From: Centropus unirufus
Taxonomy: Eukaryota > Chordata > Aves > Cuculiformes > Centropidae
Direction of reading: 5' to 3'
Assembly (NCBI GenBank): GCA_013397695.1
Contig: VYZI01000033.1
Span: 821,588 to 885,587 of the forward strand
Length of the DNA stretch: 64,000 nt
Both the position numbers and the translations under genes were made by a program. This document shows positions 1 through 12,999 of this stretch, in pieces. Under the pieces are notes generated by a model. The model was not told where the DNA came from and did no database searches. It saw only the letters and a list, made by a program, of their open reading frames with translations. Numbering within the stretch: the stretch's first letter is position 1; every line of letters starts with the position of its first letter.

Positions 1-3000
1 TGACAGAAAAATAACTCAAAATTGCTATAAAATGACTGGTACCTCCAAATGCACAAGCAAATGACATCCACTTTAATGTAACACATTTATTCTCATTTTG
101 TAGTAAGTTAAAACATACTTAAGGTTTGTATAAAATGTATGAAAAAATGCTACCTGTGTTAGCAATGAAATAATAAAATCTAAAATCCTTGATCTTTATT
201 AATCAAACGCTTCTAATCCTAAACTATGTCACTGCCTTGTTAAAATTTTTGATTGAAGCAATTTATGTTTGGTTTTTTTATTGAAGTAATGGATGAAAAT
301 ATAAAAATTCTTTGTTTAGGACGCACATCTTGGAACAGAATTGTACTGGAAAGCTGCCACAATAAGATTTCACTATTCTGCGTAATTCTTCACGTGGAAT
401 GCTCTGCATTGTAATTGCTATGGCAGAGAACTAGATCCAAAGTCCATCCACAGCATGACTTCACCAGTAGATACACATTATTTGCAAAATAAAAACATTG
501 TACAGCTCCAGCGTACAGGAAATTGTCTACTCTCCAGTGCATGGGGTGGGGTGAAAGAGCAGAGCAGTCCTTCTCCAGGAAAACTTGCCACCCACAACTG
601 TGGGCAATAATTTGAAAATTATCAAGATTCCACTCTTTGTTTCAACAATTCCAGCCATCTTCTTTGATGTGTTACAAAAATTACTGATATTTCTTCTAAA
701 AAAGTCAAGAATTACCTCGATTTCAATATAGATTTATTTTTCCTATACGGGAAAGCACAGCCAGCCACTCGGATGACTGGTGAGCAGTCACACCGCAACA
801 CTGCAGATGAAAAACGTACAAGGCTAGCAGCACAGGCGTGCGAGAAGAAAGCCAGCTACGTGAGACTTGGTGAGTACGTACCTCACCTGCAAACTACATC
901 AGACTGACTACAAGCCAAAATAACTGATGTAGCAATGGCTTTCTAAGTGTATAACAGAAAAGCAGGAATATCAGCGAATGATGGCACAGACATGAAACCT
1001 AGCTCCTTCCTTCTCCTGTGTTTTCTCAGACAGAACTGATTGCCCCATGTTAGAGGTTTGCTGAGTCTGTTTAAATCAATTTATTCCTGTTTTGAGTTTC
1101 AGAAAACACTTCCAACTCACTTGGGTGGGGCAACTGATCCAAAGAAAGTAGATGCTGAGGCAGAGAAAAGTAACAGTCTTTTAGGATAGAGGAAAGACTT
1201 AAACACAAGGCAAGAAGCAGCTTTGGTTGACCCAGTGTAAATAACACGCACTTTGTAAGAGTAACATCAAGAGAGATGATCTTTCCTCAGCAGTGAGTAC
1301 ATGGGTTTTGCCTGAGGGAAGTGAGTGTTTCATTTGATTCCAGGCTTGTGACCAGTCCTGTCAACAGAACTTCTGCCTCCTCCAATTTCATAATTTAATA
1401 ATTTAATTTCCCCCAAAATTGAATCCTAGAGAATTCTGTCACAATGAAATTCACTTCTTAGTAGAATAATTGGACAGTTACAGACAGGCATCCTCATCTG
1501 TAACTAAGTTTTCCACCAATCACCACTGCTTTCCATTTTACCTTTGCCTAACAACCAAGAAAAGGATGCCATATAAGCTCTGGAAATATATGTATACAGT
1601 TATTACATCATTCAGAGTTACTGCATTCAGAAACCAAAATGCTTTTTAATGAATCACCAGCAACTGCAGCACCCACTGAAAGTTTGCTGGACCATCATCC
1701 AACACATGCCAGCCTCTCCAAAGTCCCTCCTAAGGAAGGGATTCTTGATAATTGTAAATATTATAGGTACTTCCACTGTACTTTATATACATAGATTTTT
1801 CACTGTCTATATTTGCCCCGCAACTCATTTAGATCATTTATAGCTCCTTTGAGAGCCTAAAATCATAATCTGTTCTGTAACATCTTTAGAGATGTGTCAG
1901 ATGCTGAAAATTTCTCAATGCATCACACCTCTGCACAGCTAAGCAGAACTCAGGATGTGGCTTCTGTTAGTCAATAACTTAACTGTATATAGGACTTTTA
2001 TTGTAGGCACAGATTAGTTAAACAAACAATAAAGTAATTCAAGATTAGGAAAACTCATACTATATGAACTACAGTAGGCAAAATGGAATGAAAAAATTAT
2101 AAGAAAGCTATGAAAAATTCTGTTATGAAAGCCTTGCATATGCACAAGTTGATCAAAAGTAATAGGATATTACAAGGATATCACAAGGAACTTTGTATTT
2201 TTATCTCTCTCTGCCTAAACTTCAAAGCTTTAAAATAAAGAAGAGCATCATTTTTTCTATAAAAATATTGTCAAATAAATAAATGTAATTTTAGAAAGTA
2301 CTCAGAAGCCTGAGGATCTGTAAAAAGCACATTTGAAATTAACAATTCTATGTATAGAGGATAGTCTGAATAAATAAATAAACTATCAATAAACAAAGCA
2401 TGAGTCCATGCTCTAGAAATTAGAGTTTTATCAAGTGTTTTGCTTCATAAGCAAACAAAATGTCGAAACAAAGAAAACAAAGCAACAGTAATGCCTCATG
2501 ATTTAAGAAGAGGTACAAGTGAATACCATAAAACTAAACCAATACAAGCTATCAAGCTACCACAACATTTCAAGCTGCAAAAAATCATCACAGCACAGTA
2601 TTCCGCTTGGTACAGGCAAAGCAAACAAAAACTCTGAGCATTTCCTCTCTCCTTAAAATGCAAGAGTAAGCTACCGCTGTATATTTGAAATATTCTTGAG
2701 GACAGAAAATTAGAGATTAAAAAAAAACAAATGTTGTGCTTGATTCTCAAATACAGTACACAATAATTTCACTGGAGTACAAGTTTAACAAGCTATTTTG
2801 GTTTTGTAGATTTTTTGGGGGGTTTTTGCGTTGGTTTTTTTTTTTTTTTTTACAAGGCAGTTCTGAAAAAGATTAGACTACAGAGTGAATAGTTGAAGGG
2901 TTATTAACCCCAGAGAGAATTTACTCTAAATACCCTTTAACAGTATGCAGATCACTATTCCAGTTCAGGCAGAGATCACAAGTACACTCTTGTGTACGCG

Positions 3001-5569
3001 GCTTTTGAGGGATAAGAGTATTCAATAAGCAAGCCACTTCACCTCAGGCTGGAGGGAAGGAAAGTACACAGTCACTTTTCCAAACCAATTTACATCCTAA
3101 AATAGGCAATAGAACAGTTTTGTAACTAGTATTGCTGGCACTCAGAGGTTTAATACAGACTAAAAGTTAAGATGATCCAGCGTATATCTTCCAGGTTTTG
3201 GAAACATTGTATAATGTCTCAAGTTAGAGCACCATCCTTAATTGCAGTGTCAACATTCGTTACAAAAGCAGAGGCCTAGTCTAGACTTTACTGTGTTTTA
3301 AATTATAAAAACATATAGTGAAGGGTAGTCCCTACAACACAGTTTAGAGTATAATAAGAAAAATGAGAGCGTAGAGAGAAAGGACTAAAACTCTCAAAGA
3401 GAATAGAAAATGAAGCCCAAAAAAAAGAGTGAAGTGCTCATATAAACCCAGTCAAACACGAACAGAAGTCCTACTCCTAGTCTCATTGGCCTCCGGATCT
3501 CCCTCCAAGCATCTTAAATCACAAAACTACACAATAGCAGAGCCAAGAAAAAAACTCCAGTCTTCAGAATCTCAAGCCAATGTTTCCCTTATAAGGCTAT
3601 CATCCCTGTTAATTACCCTGCTAGAAAACGTTGGGAGTCAGAGGAAAGCAACCTAAGAATACTCAGTCATTGCCAGACCCAAAGACTGCCTAGAGAAGTA
3701 CAAATACTGGTAAAGCATCCCATTCAGGTTTGTGTTTTATGAAGCAAATCAATTGCTTGGAGAGATTTCAGGCTTGGAGTCCTCCCTCAGAAGAGAAGTA
3801 GAAAAGCAGTGAATATTCTTAATTTTGCAAACAATAATTTTACTCCTGTCAAGTCACACAGCAGTTATTTTTTCTGAGTTTATTTTTGTTTACTTCATGT
3901 ACAACTACTAGCTCAGGAGTCACTTGATTTCCCGTGCCATATTGTTGGACTTTATACTTACTTACAGAGTTCTGATAATTCATATCTAATATAAGGACTT
4001 CATTAACTTTAAAAAGAGTGCCTGTTTCAGGATACCAACTAACCCAGATCAACACAGTTTTAATATTTTAAAATTGATAATGCTCCATCTCTCAGATAAC
4101 ACTGTTCACACTTAATATCTGTTTAAAATTGATCCTTCTGTTTTCACTGACAAAATGGAATTTGTAACTTTTCCAATTGTTGCCAGTTGATCTAGTAACA
4201 AAAGATAGGCTTCAAAGCCAGAAATTTATTGTCATTAAGTCATCGTCTCATGAATAAAAGGAGAAATAGTTACTATAGCATGTGCTCCTACCTCCTATGA
4301 CACGGTCAAAGCCTTCTCATTGCACAGTTTTTCTAAGAAGATCATGACCGACGAGTGTGTCCATTGCTAAACCCAACTCTGTTCAGGAAAACTAGAAGAT
4401 ATCAAAGAAAATCACCATTATCGCCACTAAAGATCATATATAAGCCACCATGATAAAGCATCAGGTTATATCATGGAAGCTTTTAAGAGAAAAGAACATC
4501 TCTGTCTACTGGCAGTCATTAGTTAGTATAGCAAGAATGTGTAAAATATGCTCATTGGGACTTTTAAAGCCTCCTAAATAAGCTAAAAAGATAAACATAA
4601 AGACTAAGTTAAACACAGCAAGCAAGAAAACAACTAGCAATACTAAACTAGATAAAAGTCATACTAAAGATTTTAAACTATACAGAGTCAATTCCAGAAA
4701 AAGGTTATAGGATATAGGAGACAGAAACATAAGAAATCATCTGCTTTGCAATATGGAAGTTATAATGCAGACAGTTTACCAATTTGTATAAAAATTATTA
4801 TTGTCAGACTTTTTTATTCTGTGGAAAGCAGAAGAAAAATCACACATGTGCAAGCAGCAGAGTGCTTCAGATAAGACCGAACCTTGAAAAATCCCAAAAG
4901 AATTCCACCACAAAAGCCTCATGTTCGTGCATACATACTAATTAAGACATATGCAACATTATCCCTGTTAATACAAGTTGTGCTGAGATATAAATAGTCA
5001 CAACATTAACAATGCTATTTTTAGGAAAATTTTCTCCTTTTATATAGCTCAGTAAAAACACCCATTTAACCAAAACAGTGATAAAAAGAATAAATGGAAT
5101 GTTATTTTTTTAATAAAAGTAATATAGGATGAAGTCAATTGTCATATACTCTCTCTCTCTACTTCAACACAAGTAACTCATGCTACTGATAGGAGAAGTC
5201 CACAGGGCAACATAGATTCTAAGAGAAAAGGAATGGGATCTGAACCAGAGGTGCTGAAGTATTTCCACTGTGTCTGGAAAGGACAAAAAAAAACCCCAGA
5301 ACTTATGCACATAAAGTAATCAGTAATATAGAGGTTTGTTTGGGCAACTTATATTTGAAACAATATGGGAGAAAAAATGAAAAAAAATTAAAATATGGGA
5401 AAACAACAGAAAAGTCTTGAAATAAAGTGAAAAATCTTTGGAAGTATTATTTGGATGCAAAATAGAGTACATCTTACAAAATTAGAAATAGAGCTACATC
5501 ATATGTGGAGGTCCTAAACTAAATAAAAACATAAACATTTTTATATTTCTTTTGGATATTCTGGAATTA
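1..5569. other. AT-rich non-coding stretch, no gene recognised
   Basis: Both strands were read for open frames, splice-bounded exons, RNA genes and known avian repeats. Only short open frames (65-84 codons) occur, with no recognisable domain. Low-complexity sequence includes a T/G-rich tract near 2.8 kb, a short CT run near 5150 and an A9CCCC tract at 5284. A C-rich frame near 3.43-3.66 kb looks superficially organelle-like but matches no mitochondrial gene I recognise. Absence of genes is an inference from reading, not from a search. Confidence 0.6.
2796..2851 (-). repeat. T/G-rich low-complexity tract ending in T17
   Basis: The stretch is almost only T and G. It has a run of six G at 2817-2822 and finishes in an uninterrupted run of 17 T (2835-2851). 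Read on the minus strand it is an A-run followed by A-rich sequence broken by C blocks, the same style as the A/C tracts at 11.6, 30.1 and 48.4 kb. It could be the decayed poly-A end of a minus-strand retroposon insertion, but no element body is recognisable beside it. Confidence 0.7.
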
Positions 5570-5935
5570 GTAGCCACTGCCTTAACCGACGTCAATTTGG
5601 CAATGAACCAATGAAACATGCCTTTCAGAATCGGCTGTACTGCAGGAATAAGAAAGAGAGAGTAAAGCAGAGCAGCACCTACTGCAATTCTGAAAGGCAG
5701 ATCCCCACCCGTCTCGGGATCTGTCCGTGGTACAAAGAGAAGATAATGAGGGCCGAGTTCTAGGGGATGCTGCTGCTGTGTCCCAGTAATTGCAATTTAC
5801 AGGACTGAAGAAACACAATACTCTTGGGCAAATTAATGTTTCTTTCTGTGGTCATACACGCTGTCTCGGCACAGTGAGAAATAAACACTTGCGATTGTAA
5901 GAATTTCTCGTCTGGGTAAGGTGCACACAAGCGTG
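5570..5935 (+). mobile_element. possible decayed LTR or LTR-plus-internal fragment
   Basis: This block is richer in G+C and CpG than its surroundings (CCGACGTC, CTCGGGATC, CCGTGG, CTCGGC, TTGCGATT, TCTCGTCTGGG). It ends with AATAAA at 5880-5885, followed about 25 bases later by a T/G-rich segment, then GGTAAGGTGCACA. A poly-A signal plus a GT-rich element shortly before a CA end is the usual R-U5 layout of retroviral LTRs. I could not find a clear TG start, a target-site duplication, a primer site or any gag, pol or env reading frame. The alternative is a decayed UTR or unique CpG-rich sequence. Confidence 0.3.
5619..5699. repeat. 13-bp perfect inverted repeat with 55-base spacer
   Basis: TGCCTTTCAGAAT at 5619-5631 is exactly repeated in reverse complement at 5687-5699. 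The arms do not extend further and the spacer shows no gene. The layout could be a hairpin in RNA, short terminal repeats of a tiny non-autonomous transposon, or chance. No convincing direct repeat flanks the arms. It lies inside the possible LTR block. Confidence 0.75.
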
Positions 5936-8900
5936 ATATTTCTTTGTAGGAACTTCACTTGAGTATGATTTTATTATTAATCTGTATTTCAGAAACATAC
6001 GCATATGTAGCAGCAATATAAAACAAACATGGAAAACTACTCTTTTGCATAATTCATGGTTAAGTGAGTTAAATGAGGAACACTGCCACCAGATATGTAA
6101 ATGAGCCCAGGCAGCGTCCAGACAATTTATGGACGATACAACATTAAAACTATTCAAAAAAATAATATAGGCACCACCTTTATCTGAAGAAGTTCCTAAA
6201 TCACAAATTCACACAAGGCAAGGAAATGCCTCAGAGAAACAGTACTCTGTATCTTTCCTCCTTCCTGGAGGGTCATCAGTAACCTGTCTACAAGAGGAGG
6301 CTCTTTCTGATCTTTGATCTGATACACTGCAGAGTTTCTTGTATTCTTATGCTGGCCACTGTCCAAGCAAATATGAAGATATAAGGTCTGCATTAGAGGC
6401 ATTAATGGGAATATAGCATTACCTATAAAGATAGAATGAGAGGCATAAATGCATATATTTTATAGTGAAATAGTATCTTCCAAATAAACAAAAATACCTT
6501 TTTTTATTCCTTAGTCTCATTGAACTAACTTCTTAGCAGTAGAACTGAAAGAAAAGATCATTTGAGAGAGACACCCACGGGGCGATAATGTAGAAGAAGC
6601 TGTATGAGGACTAGGAGAATTTACTTCATCACACGGAAACACTAACGCCAGAGAACTGTCTCACTATTTGAAACAGGATACAGTTACTGGAGCATAGTTG
6701 TGAGAAACTACGCTTTACTTCTCTTGGCTGATGACCTTGTCTGGCTATTTCCAGAAATATTCTATGCAAAATAATAGTTCACTTCAGCTATCTTGCAATA
6801 GGAGAGCCTTTTGTGCATGAAGACAGAGTGGAAGACAACCATGTGGGATGCATGAAACCCACGAAATTTGTTGATGGCAAAAAAAGAAGGGCTGAGGGAG
6901 CAAGGGGCCTTATGAAACCACAACATAGGTGAAAAGTCACAAAATTAACATTCCAAATAGTACTTTACACATTCTTGGGAAGTCCCTGGAGTCTTCCCTG
7001 GATTAAATTGTATGTAACTAAAAACATATAAAATTCAGGCATAATGGTTAAGCCTAATCATATAACATCCCCACGATGGTGCTTTGGACAAGTTTTCAGA
7101 AATATACTGGTTAAATTCAAAAGTAACGTTAACATATTGGTCTTTTTCCCCAAAAAGTATCTTGATTTCCGTGTCCACTTTGCAGAGGTAACAGTTGTTT
7201 CCTCCCAATACTTTCCACGGTACCAAGCTTTTCAGTCCTCTAGAGCATGCTGAAGACATTGGGAATTCCGATGCTGCACGTACAGAAACAGTAGGGTTTA
7301 TGCAAACTGAATTTCCCAGCTGGCTGCACTCAGCACATTTGTGTCATCTTCAAGGAGAACTTTCGGTGTGTCACCTTGGATTCTTTCTAGAGGAGAGTCA
7401 GTCGGAAGCTCTACTCTAGATCTGCGCCAACTGCACTGCAATAGGAACACAGGACTCCCAGCCAATGACCGGTCCCTTGAACACCTTCATATCACACCTG
7501 TGGTGAGGGCATTTCAACCAACAGTCCAAACGGGACCTTGTTTGAGGTAGAATCTCTGAACTAAACTGCTGCAGTGCAAACATACAAACCCCAGCACAAA
7601 ATGCTTTAATCTAATGATCTACGTCCACTTGCCAAATTGCTTGCTTACACTGGCATACGTTGAGTGTTCATCACCTCTCAGAAATGTTTATGTTCTACAG
7701 AATACAAGTTCTGTGCTATAGTTCTCAAAACGAAAACTCTCCTAGGTGCAGAGAAGCAAGTGATTGACAGTCACATAAAGAACAAAGCACAGGCAACAAC
7801 TATTTTGCTTTCTGTCGCTGGCTACATTGAAGAACTAAAAGAAAAATAAAACAGATTTTTGTGGGAAATTAGGAATCAATTTGTTATTAACGTAATGTTG
7901 CTTACTTGGGTAATTACTGGATAATATTTAGCAAAGTAAAATTGACAACGTGAAGAAGAATTAAGAAAGTAATCAATGAGAATTAAGAAAATAGCCCTAA
8001 AATATTGTCAGTTATAGTCTCTGTCAACATGGAACAAAAGCTGTGTAGCTATTAGTGTTTTGAGTACGTGGAAAGTTTTATTCACCATTTCAAACATTTA
8101 AAGATGCATTTTTCTTTTGTCTCTCAGTAAGAAAGGAATGCTATGTATGCACAGCTACAGTTTGTAAGACGACAAAAACCATGGAGAGGTCCTGATCCTG
8201 CTCACCTGATTCATACAGCAGGCCCACAGAGGTCTGCCAAATAGAGCTACTGCCACAAATACATCAAGCAAGATTTGACTAATAAATTGCTTCAGCGTTG
8301 CCTCATTCGGTAAAACATTTTTGAGAGGTTTTAAGGACTATTTCAAAGCTATATATTATTCCTACCCTGATTGATGAATGATTCTATTGAGACAGTTCAC
8401 TGAAAACAGTTGGACTTCAAAGGCCACATGAAATCATTTATTATCTCACTTGTGATTTAGAAACACACTAGCTGAGAGTCTCAGTGCATATGGTAATAAG
8501 CAGTACTTCCCTGCTAAAAGAACCCACTTTTTTTTAAAGACAAAAAAAATCCTTTCAATATATTAACACAGGACTATCAGACATTTCAAAACAAACCCCA
8601 AAATCTGCAGTTACGTTTTAAGCTGTTAGTTTTATCACATTAGAAGCATCCAATAAAGCACAGTAAGATTGTTAAACATAGAACGAGACATTTCTTTTTA
8701 CTTTCTGAACTGTAAAAGGGATTTAACAATATCTATCTTTGCAATTTCATCATCTGGTGAAACTGCACAAACTACTAACATGGAGAAGCTTCTATCATTA
8801 CAGAGCACCTATATGAAGCTATGTTGCAGAGAACAGGTGAAGGATTTAAACAGTGAAAAATGCTAGCTAGGCAAATGCTCTATCTAAGGAAAATGTACTT

Positions 8901-11900
8901 ATATACATAGGACGGTATGCATTCACCCAGGAAAGGGAGATCTGCACTGATATGCAAGTAAACAGTTTTTATTATTGTTTCATTGTTGTATTAGAAATCC
9001 CACTTCTTTCTTACTACTTTATTTGAAATTATGCAAGGGAGGTAATTGTACTCTTTTCTTCTTGAAACAAGCAAGAGATGAGCATCAATGATATTCAATA
9101 GAATTTGAAAAAAAATATTATGATAAAAACAAAGAAAAAACTCAAATTATTCAGTAGCAGGACATCACATTTCTTGTGCTGAGGTACTTCCGAAGAAAAA
9201 GAAATCAAATTCTCCTGTGACTTATAAAAGGTAGGGGAGTTAGGTTAAAAATGAACACAGCTTAACTACTTACCCAATGGCATACACAATAAAATACATT
9301 CACAAGCAGCACGTATTAATTCAGTTGGAGTAATTTAACTAAGCTTTTGTGTTTATTAAGTTCAAATGGCAAGCTTCTCTCCTTCACTCTAGAGAAGAAA
9401 AATGATTCAGTAAATATACTACGTCAGTTCTGAGGCTTCTTCATGCAGTGAATTTGAATTATAACAACTATGTTATTAAAGATTGCACCAAATATGCATT
9501 TAGTTTAGAAAAACAGATTGTTTCAGCCAGGCTTCTCAAAAGTAAAGTAATATTGTTTACTTTGCACCATTAAATTTTCTGATTATCATACAAATCTTAC
9601 ACCATAACATAGAACTTGTGATCCCAGCTTCAGAATTAACAAGAGTTTGTTCTTTTTTAAAATTCCCATCAGGTCCTTCCCCCTGGCTGTTCCAAGAACT
9701 GTATTTCATAGCAAGGCACTATAAAATTCTGACTCCCTTAAAACCTCTCTAGGAACAAGCTTAAGCATATAACTTACAGGCAAAGAACCAGTCAAACCTT
9801 AAAAGCAAACTATAAAATTAAGTTGCGTTCTTCTCACTTATCGCATTTCAAAGAGCAGCACTTTTCCGCAGAAAGCTCCCATTAGCTTAGCTATGACATC
9901 TTTATTCTCGTACCTATAAAACCATTCCATTGTTAACCTCCTAAGTCGCAGTGACTGCTGCCACCTATAGGTTCCCAAGCGGAGCGACCAAGATTTTACT
10001 CAGCGGTTCCCTCTACCGGGGATGTAAGTCTGCTGAATGTGCAGGCACTTTTATTAACAGCAGGTGTCCCCACTTTGGCTGATGTTTTACCTCAAAGTCA
10101 TTACTTTAAAAGCTTTTTCATGTTTCCTAAAACAAACTCCGACTTCTGCCTGGAGTCTAAGTAATAGCAAGGTGATTTGGGATAGGAAATTGCAGACCCT
10201 GAACTCTTAATTCAGTTCAATAAATGCAATTTTGCAGAGAAACAAAAATTCCCTTGTTGTTAACACAATGTTATCTGCTGTGATGCACTAGCCAGCCCAC
10301 AGCTGAAAAAAAAAAATCCTTCTAAAGCATTAGCTGAAATCAAAAAGGAGGAACTTTTAAGTAGGATAAGATCAGTTCTACTTAGGCAATAGTTTCTTCA
10401 AACACACTAGTGTTCCATTAGAGCAGCCTTGCAAAGATGATGAAAAACATAAAAACACATTCAACTTGAAAGTCCCAAATAATATGGGACTGAGTAATAC
10501 ATGCACAAAAACTCACATATACATACCCATGGAAAAGCAATAATATTTGCTGCTTAGATTTCCCAAATCAATATATCTGACTTAATTAAAAAGCAAGCAA
10601 TTATGCAGAAAGTCAGTCACTTGCTAATCAAGAAGACAAAAGGAAGTTCTTTTACTCTGTAGGTAGAAAGACTAGAAATACCTAATTTTACAAAAATATC
10701 ACCTTCTCTTTCCAGACTCTATCTCCTCTGCCTTCAATCCTAGGGATCATAACTCTATTTCAACATATACAGGCCTTACTCTCTAATGTCTGAGAGCCTG
10801 GTATAGGTAACAAAATTATGCTAGAGAAAAAGGACAAATTTAGACTGGATTTAATATATTTAGAAGCCTGAGTAAAGGTTGTATTACAGCAGAGACTCTC
10901 ATAGCAGATTCACTCTGTCAAGTAGCACACATTATCAAAATAAATACAATACTGGGCACAGTTCTCCAAGCAGAATAGCATTAACGAGGAGATTAAAGCT
11001 TAGCAGACATTGCATACCATATACCACTCTTATCAGTTTGACTTGAGCAAATTAAAAAGAACATAAAAAAAGAGTAAGGTCTTAGAGCAGGGACATCATT
11101 AGTCAGAGTTTTGCAAAGCATAGATGTATTTATTGAGGTTTGATATAGAAACAGATATTACTAAGAACACTCAGCACCCAAATGACATTATAAAAGCGGG
11201 AAAGAAACATGTGAGGATGTCTGAGAGACATTCCTAAGACACCAGTATCTCTTTGAGATTAGGCACAAACAACAGCACAATTTGTCCTCTATATATCCCC
11301 TCCAGGTCTTAATGACGACAGAGCTACAAGGAAACTGAAATATTGTAAAAATCAGCTATGAGCATATACTTGGCTATTCACCAGCCCTCGTAAATCAAGA
11401 ATTAGTATTAGAAATACTCCGCCTTTCTTCCAGTGGTAGGGGAATGCTATCCTTCCATCTTGCTTTCCAGTTTTTGTTTTTAATTAATAAAAAAAGACTA
11501 CTTTAGTGCCATGAAGCACAACTCGGTTCACTTCATAGGCTGACACTTCCTCCTCCTTGGAAGAAAACAAACCCCAAAGGCATGCCAGGAGTAACTCTCC
11601 TCTGGCAAGGTTTAGAACATTAGACATACAAAAAAACCCCACAAAAAACAACAGAAAAAGAATATAAATCCCTACCCCCATTCTGCCCTAGTATTGTTTG
11701 ATGGGGAGTGAGAATGATGATGATACTGGTGGCTAGGGAAGCAGGGAAATGCAGGATGGGAGTTTGTAGAAAGGAGGGCAAAAGCTCCCTTTGGGCACAG
11801 GGAGACATTGGATCAGCTGAACTGTGCTATCAAGTCTCACCAGCTTTGAGTCTTTTCTCTACCTGATTCAGAGCAAATATGAACCTGGGTCTGCTGCCTT

Positions 11901-12941
11901 AAGTAGGCCTAGCGATATAAACTACTTTGAGCTGCAATTTTATGTGATGTAATCCAATCTAACCATGGCTCACTGAAAAAAGGAGAGGCCCCTCTTCTTC
12001 CTGCCCTCCTCACTTCTGCTCCCAATAACACATGTCCACTGCCACTCCTGCACTGGAACTGGTGATGCGGGGCTCTAGAGTGAGGTTGACAGAAGGCTAA
12101 CCCACCAAAATAAATATTATTTTTCCTTTAGATCAACGTACTGGCTAACTCCACAGACAGAGAGCTGTTCTACCCAACACGAGACAGAGGCCAGCAGCAT
12201 TAGGCAAGCAGAAGGGGCAGGCAAGCAATGAGCAGTCAGATCAAACCCTGCACAATGCTGATAACACACACAGTTGCTGGAAGGGGAGATACTACTCTCC
12301 TCCACCAAGTTCACATCATGGAACCACTCCCTTCAGCAACTCCTGAGAAAAAATGGTCCAGCTTGCATTAAAAGACACATACCTCCCCCAAAATACAACA
12401 GATGTAATTCTGTCAAATAAATCAATAATAAAAATATAGAGAGGCTGGGGCACCCCAGCCTAATGTTCTCTCTCTTCTTCCACAGGTGTTTTAATTATCA
12501 TTATTAGATTAATTCCCTTCCAGGCTGGCAAACAAACAAGTTGAAAACTCTGTTTAAAAATTTAATTTTCAAAGGAAAGGAAAACTGTTCCTCAACCTGC
12601 TATCTGTTTAGGCAGAGCAGAGAAATCTAGCAAATAAATCACTGCTTCTCTGTGAGCAATACCCATAATTTTAAAGAAGCTTCTCTTCGCCTGCGTTTTA
12701 GGAATGGAGATTGCTTTAAAATATTACATTACTGTAGTAACTCATGGTTTGGACCTGTCATCTTGATGTCTCTCTAATTTTGGAGACCAAAAACCCATTC
12801 CAGATATCACTCAATCAAAACCAAGTGTTTTGTAAGAACAATCTCACAAGCCTTAAAAACAGGCATTCCTATTGATTTGGAACACCTTTTTAGAATCATA
12901 TGTGGACTAGGAAATTTCTTCCCTATTAAAAAACAGATGGC
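5936..12941. other. non-coding stretch with one GC-richer patch, no gene recognised
   Basis: Mostly AT-rich unique sequence. 7.2-7.55 kb is visibly richer in G, C and CpG and is listed separately. An A-rich tract with a CCCC interruption lies at 11630-11660. Open frames are at most about 100 codons and none resembles a known family. No CR1, tRNA or CRISPR-like array was seen. Confidence 0.6.
7195..7550. other. GC- and CpG-richer patch of unknown nature
   Basis: Compared with flanking DNA this patch has more G+C and several CpGs (TTCCGATG, GCACGTAC, TTTCGG, GTCGG, CTGCGCC, GACCGG, AACGGG). Two overlapping plus-strand frames of about 70 codons run through it, which is expected when stop codons are diluted by G+C. 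No motif, splice pair or promoter element is convincing. It could be an old exon, an old repeat or a regulatory element. Confidence 0.3.
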
Positions 12942-12999
12942 TATACTTAACTATATAGGAATTGTTCCTATATACTTAACTGTATAGGAATTGTTCCTA
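12942..12999 (+). repeat. 29-bp tandem duplication with internal hairpin
   Basis: Two adjacent copies of a 29-base unit (12942-12970 and 12971-12999) differ at one base (A versus G at unit position 12). Each contains GGAATTGTTCC. At the first copy and the junction the palindrome extends to 10-bp arms, TATATAGGAA (12952-12961) and TTCCTATATA (12965-12974), around a TTG loop. This is probably a small slippage duplication helped by the hairpin. Confidence 0.9.

Noticed and set aside
3429..3656. C-rich plus-strand frame resembling organelle codon use, possible nuclear mitochondrial insert
   Set aside because: Its translation matches no mitochondrial protein I recognise and the flanks show no mitochondrial gene order.
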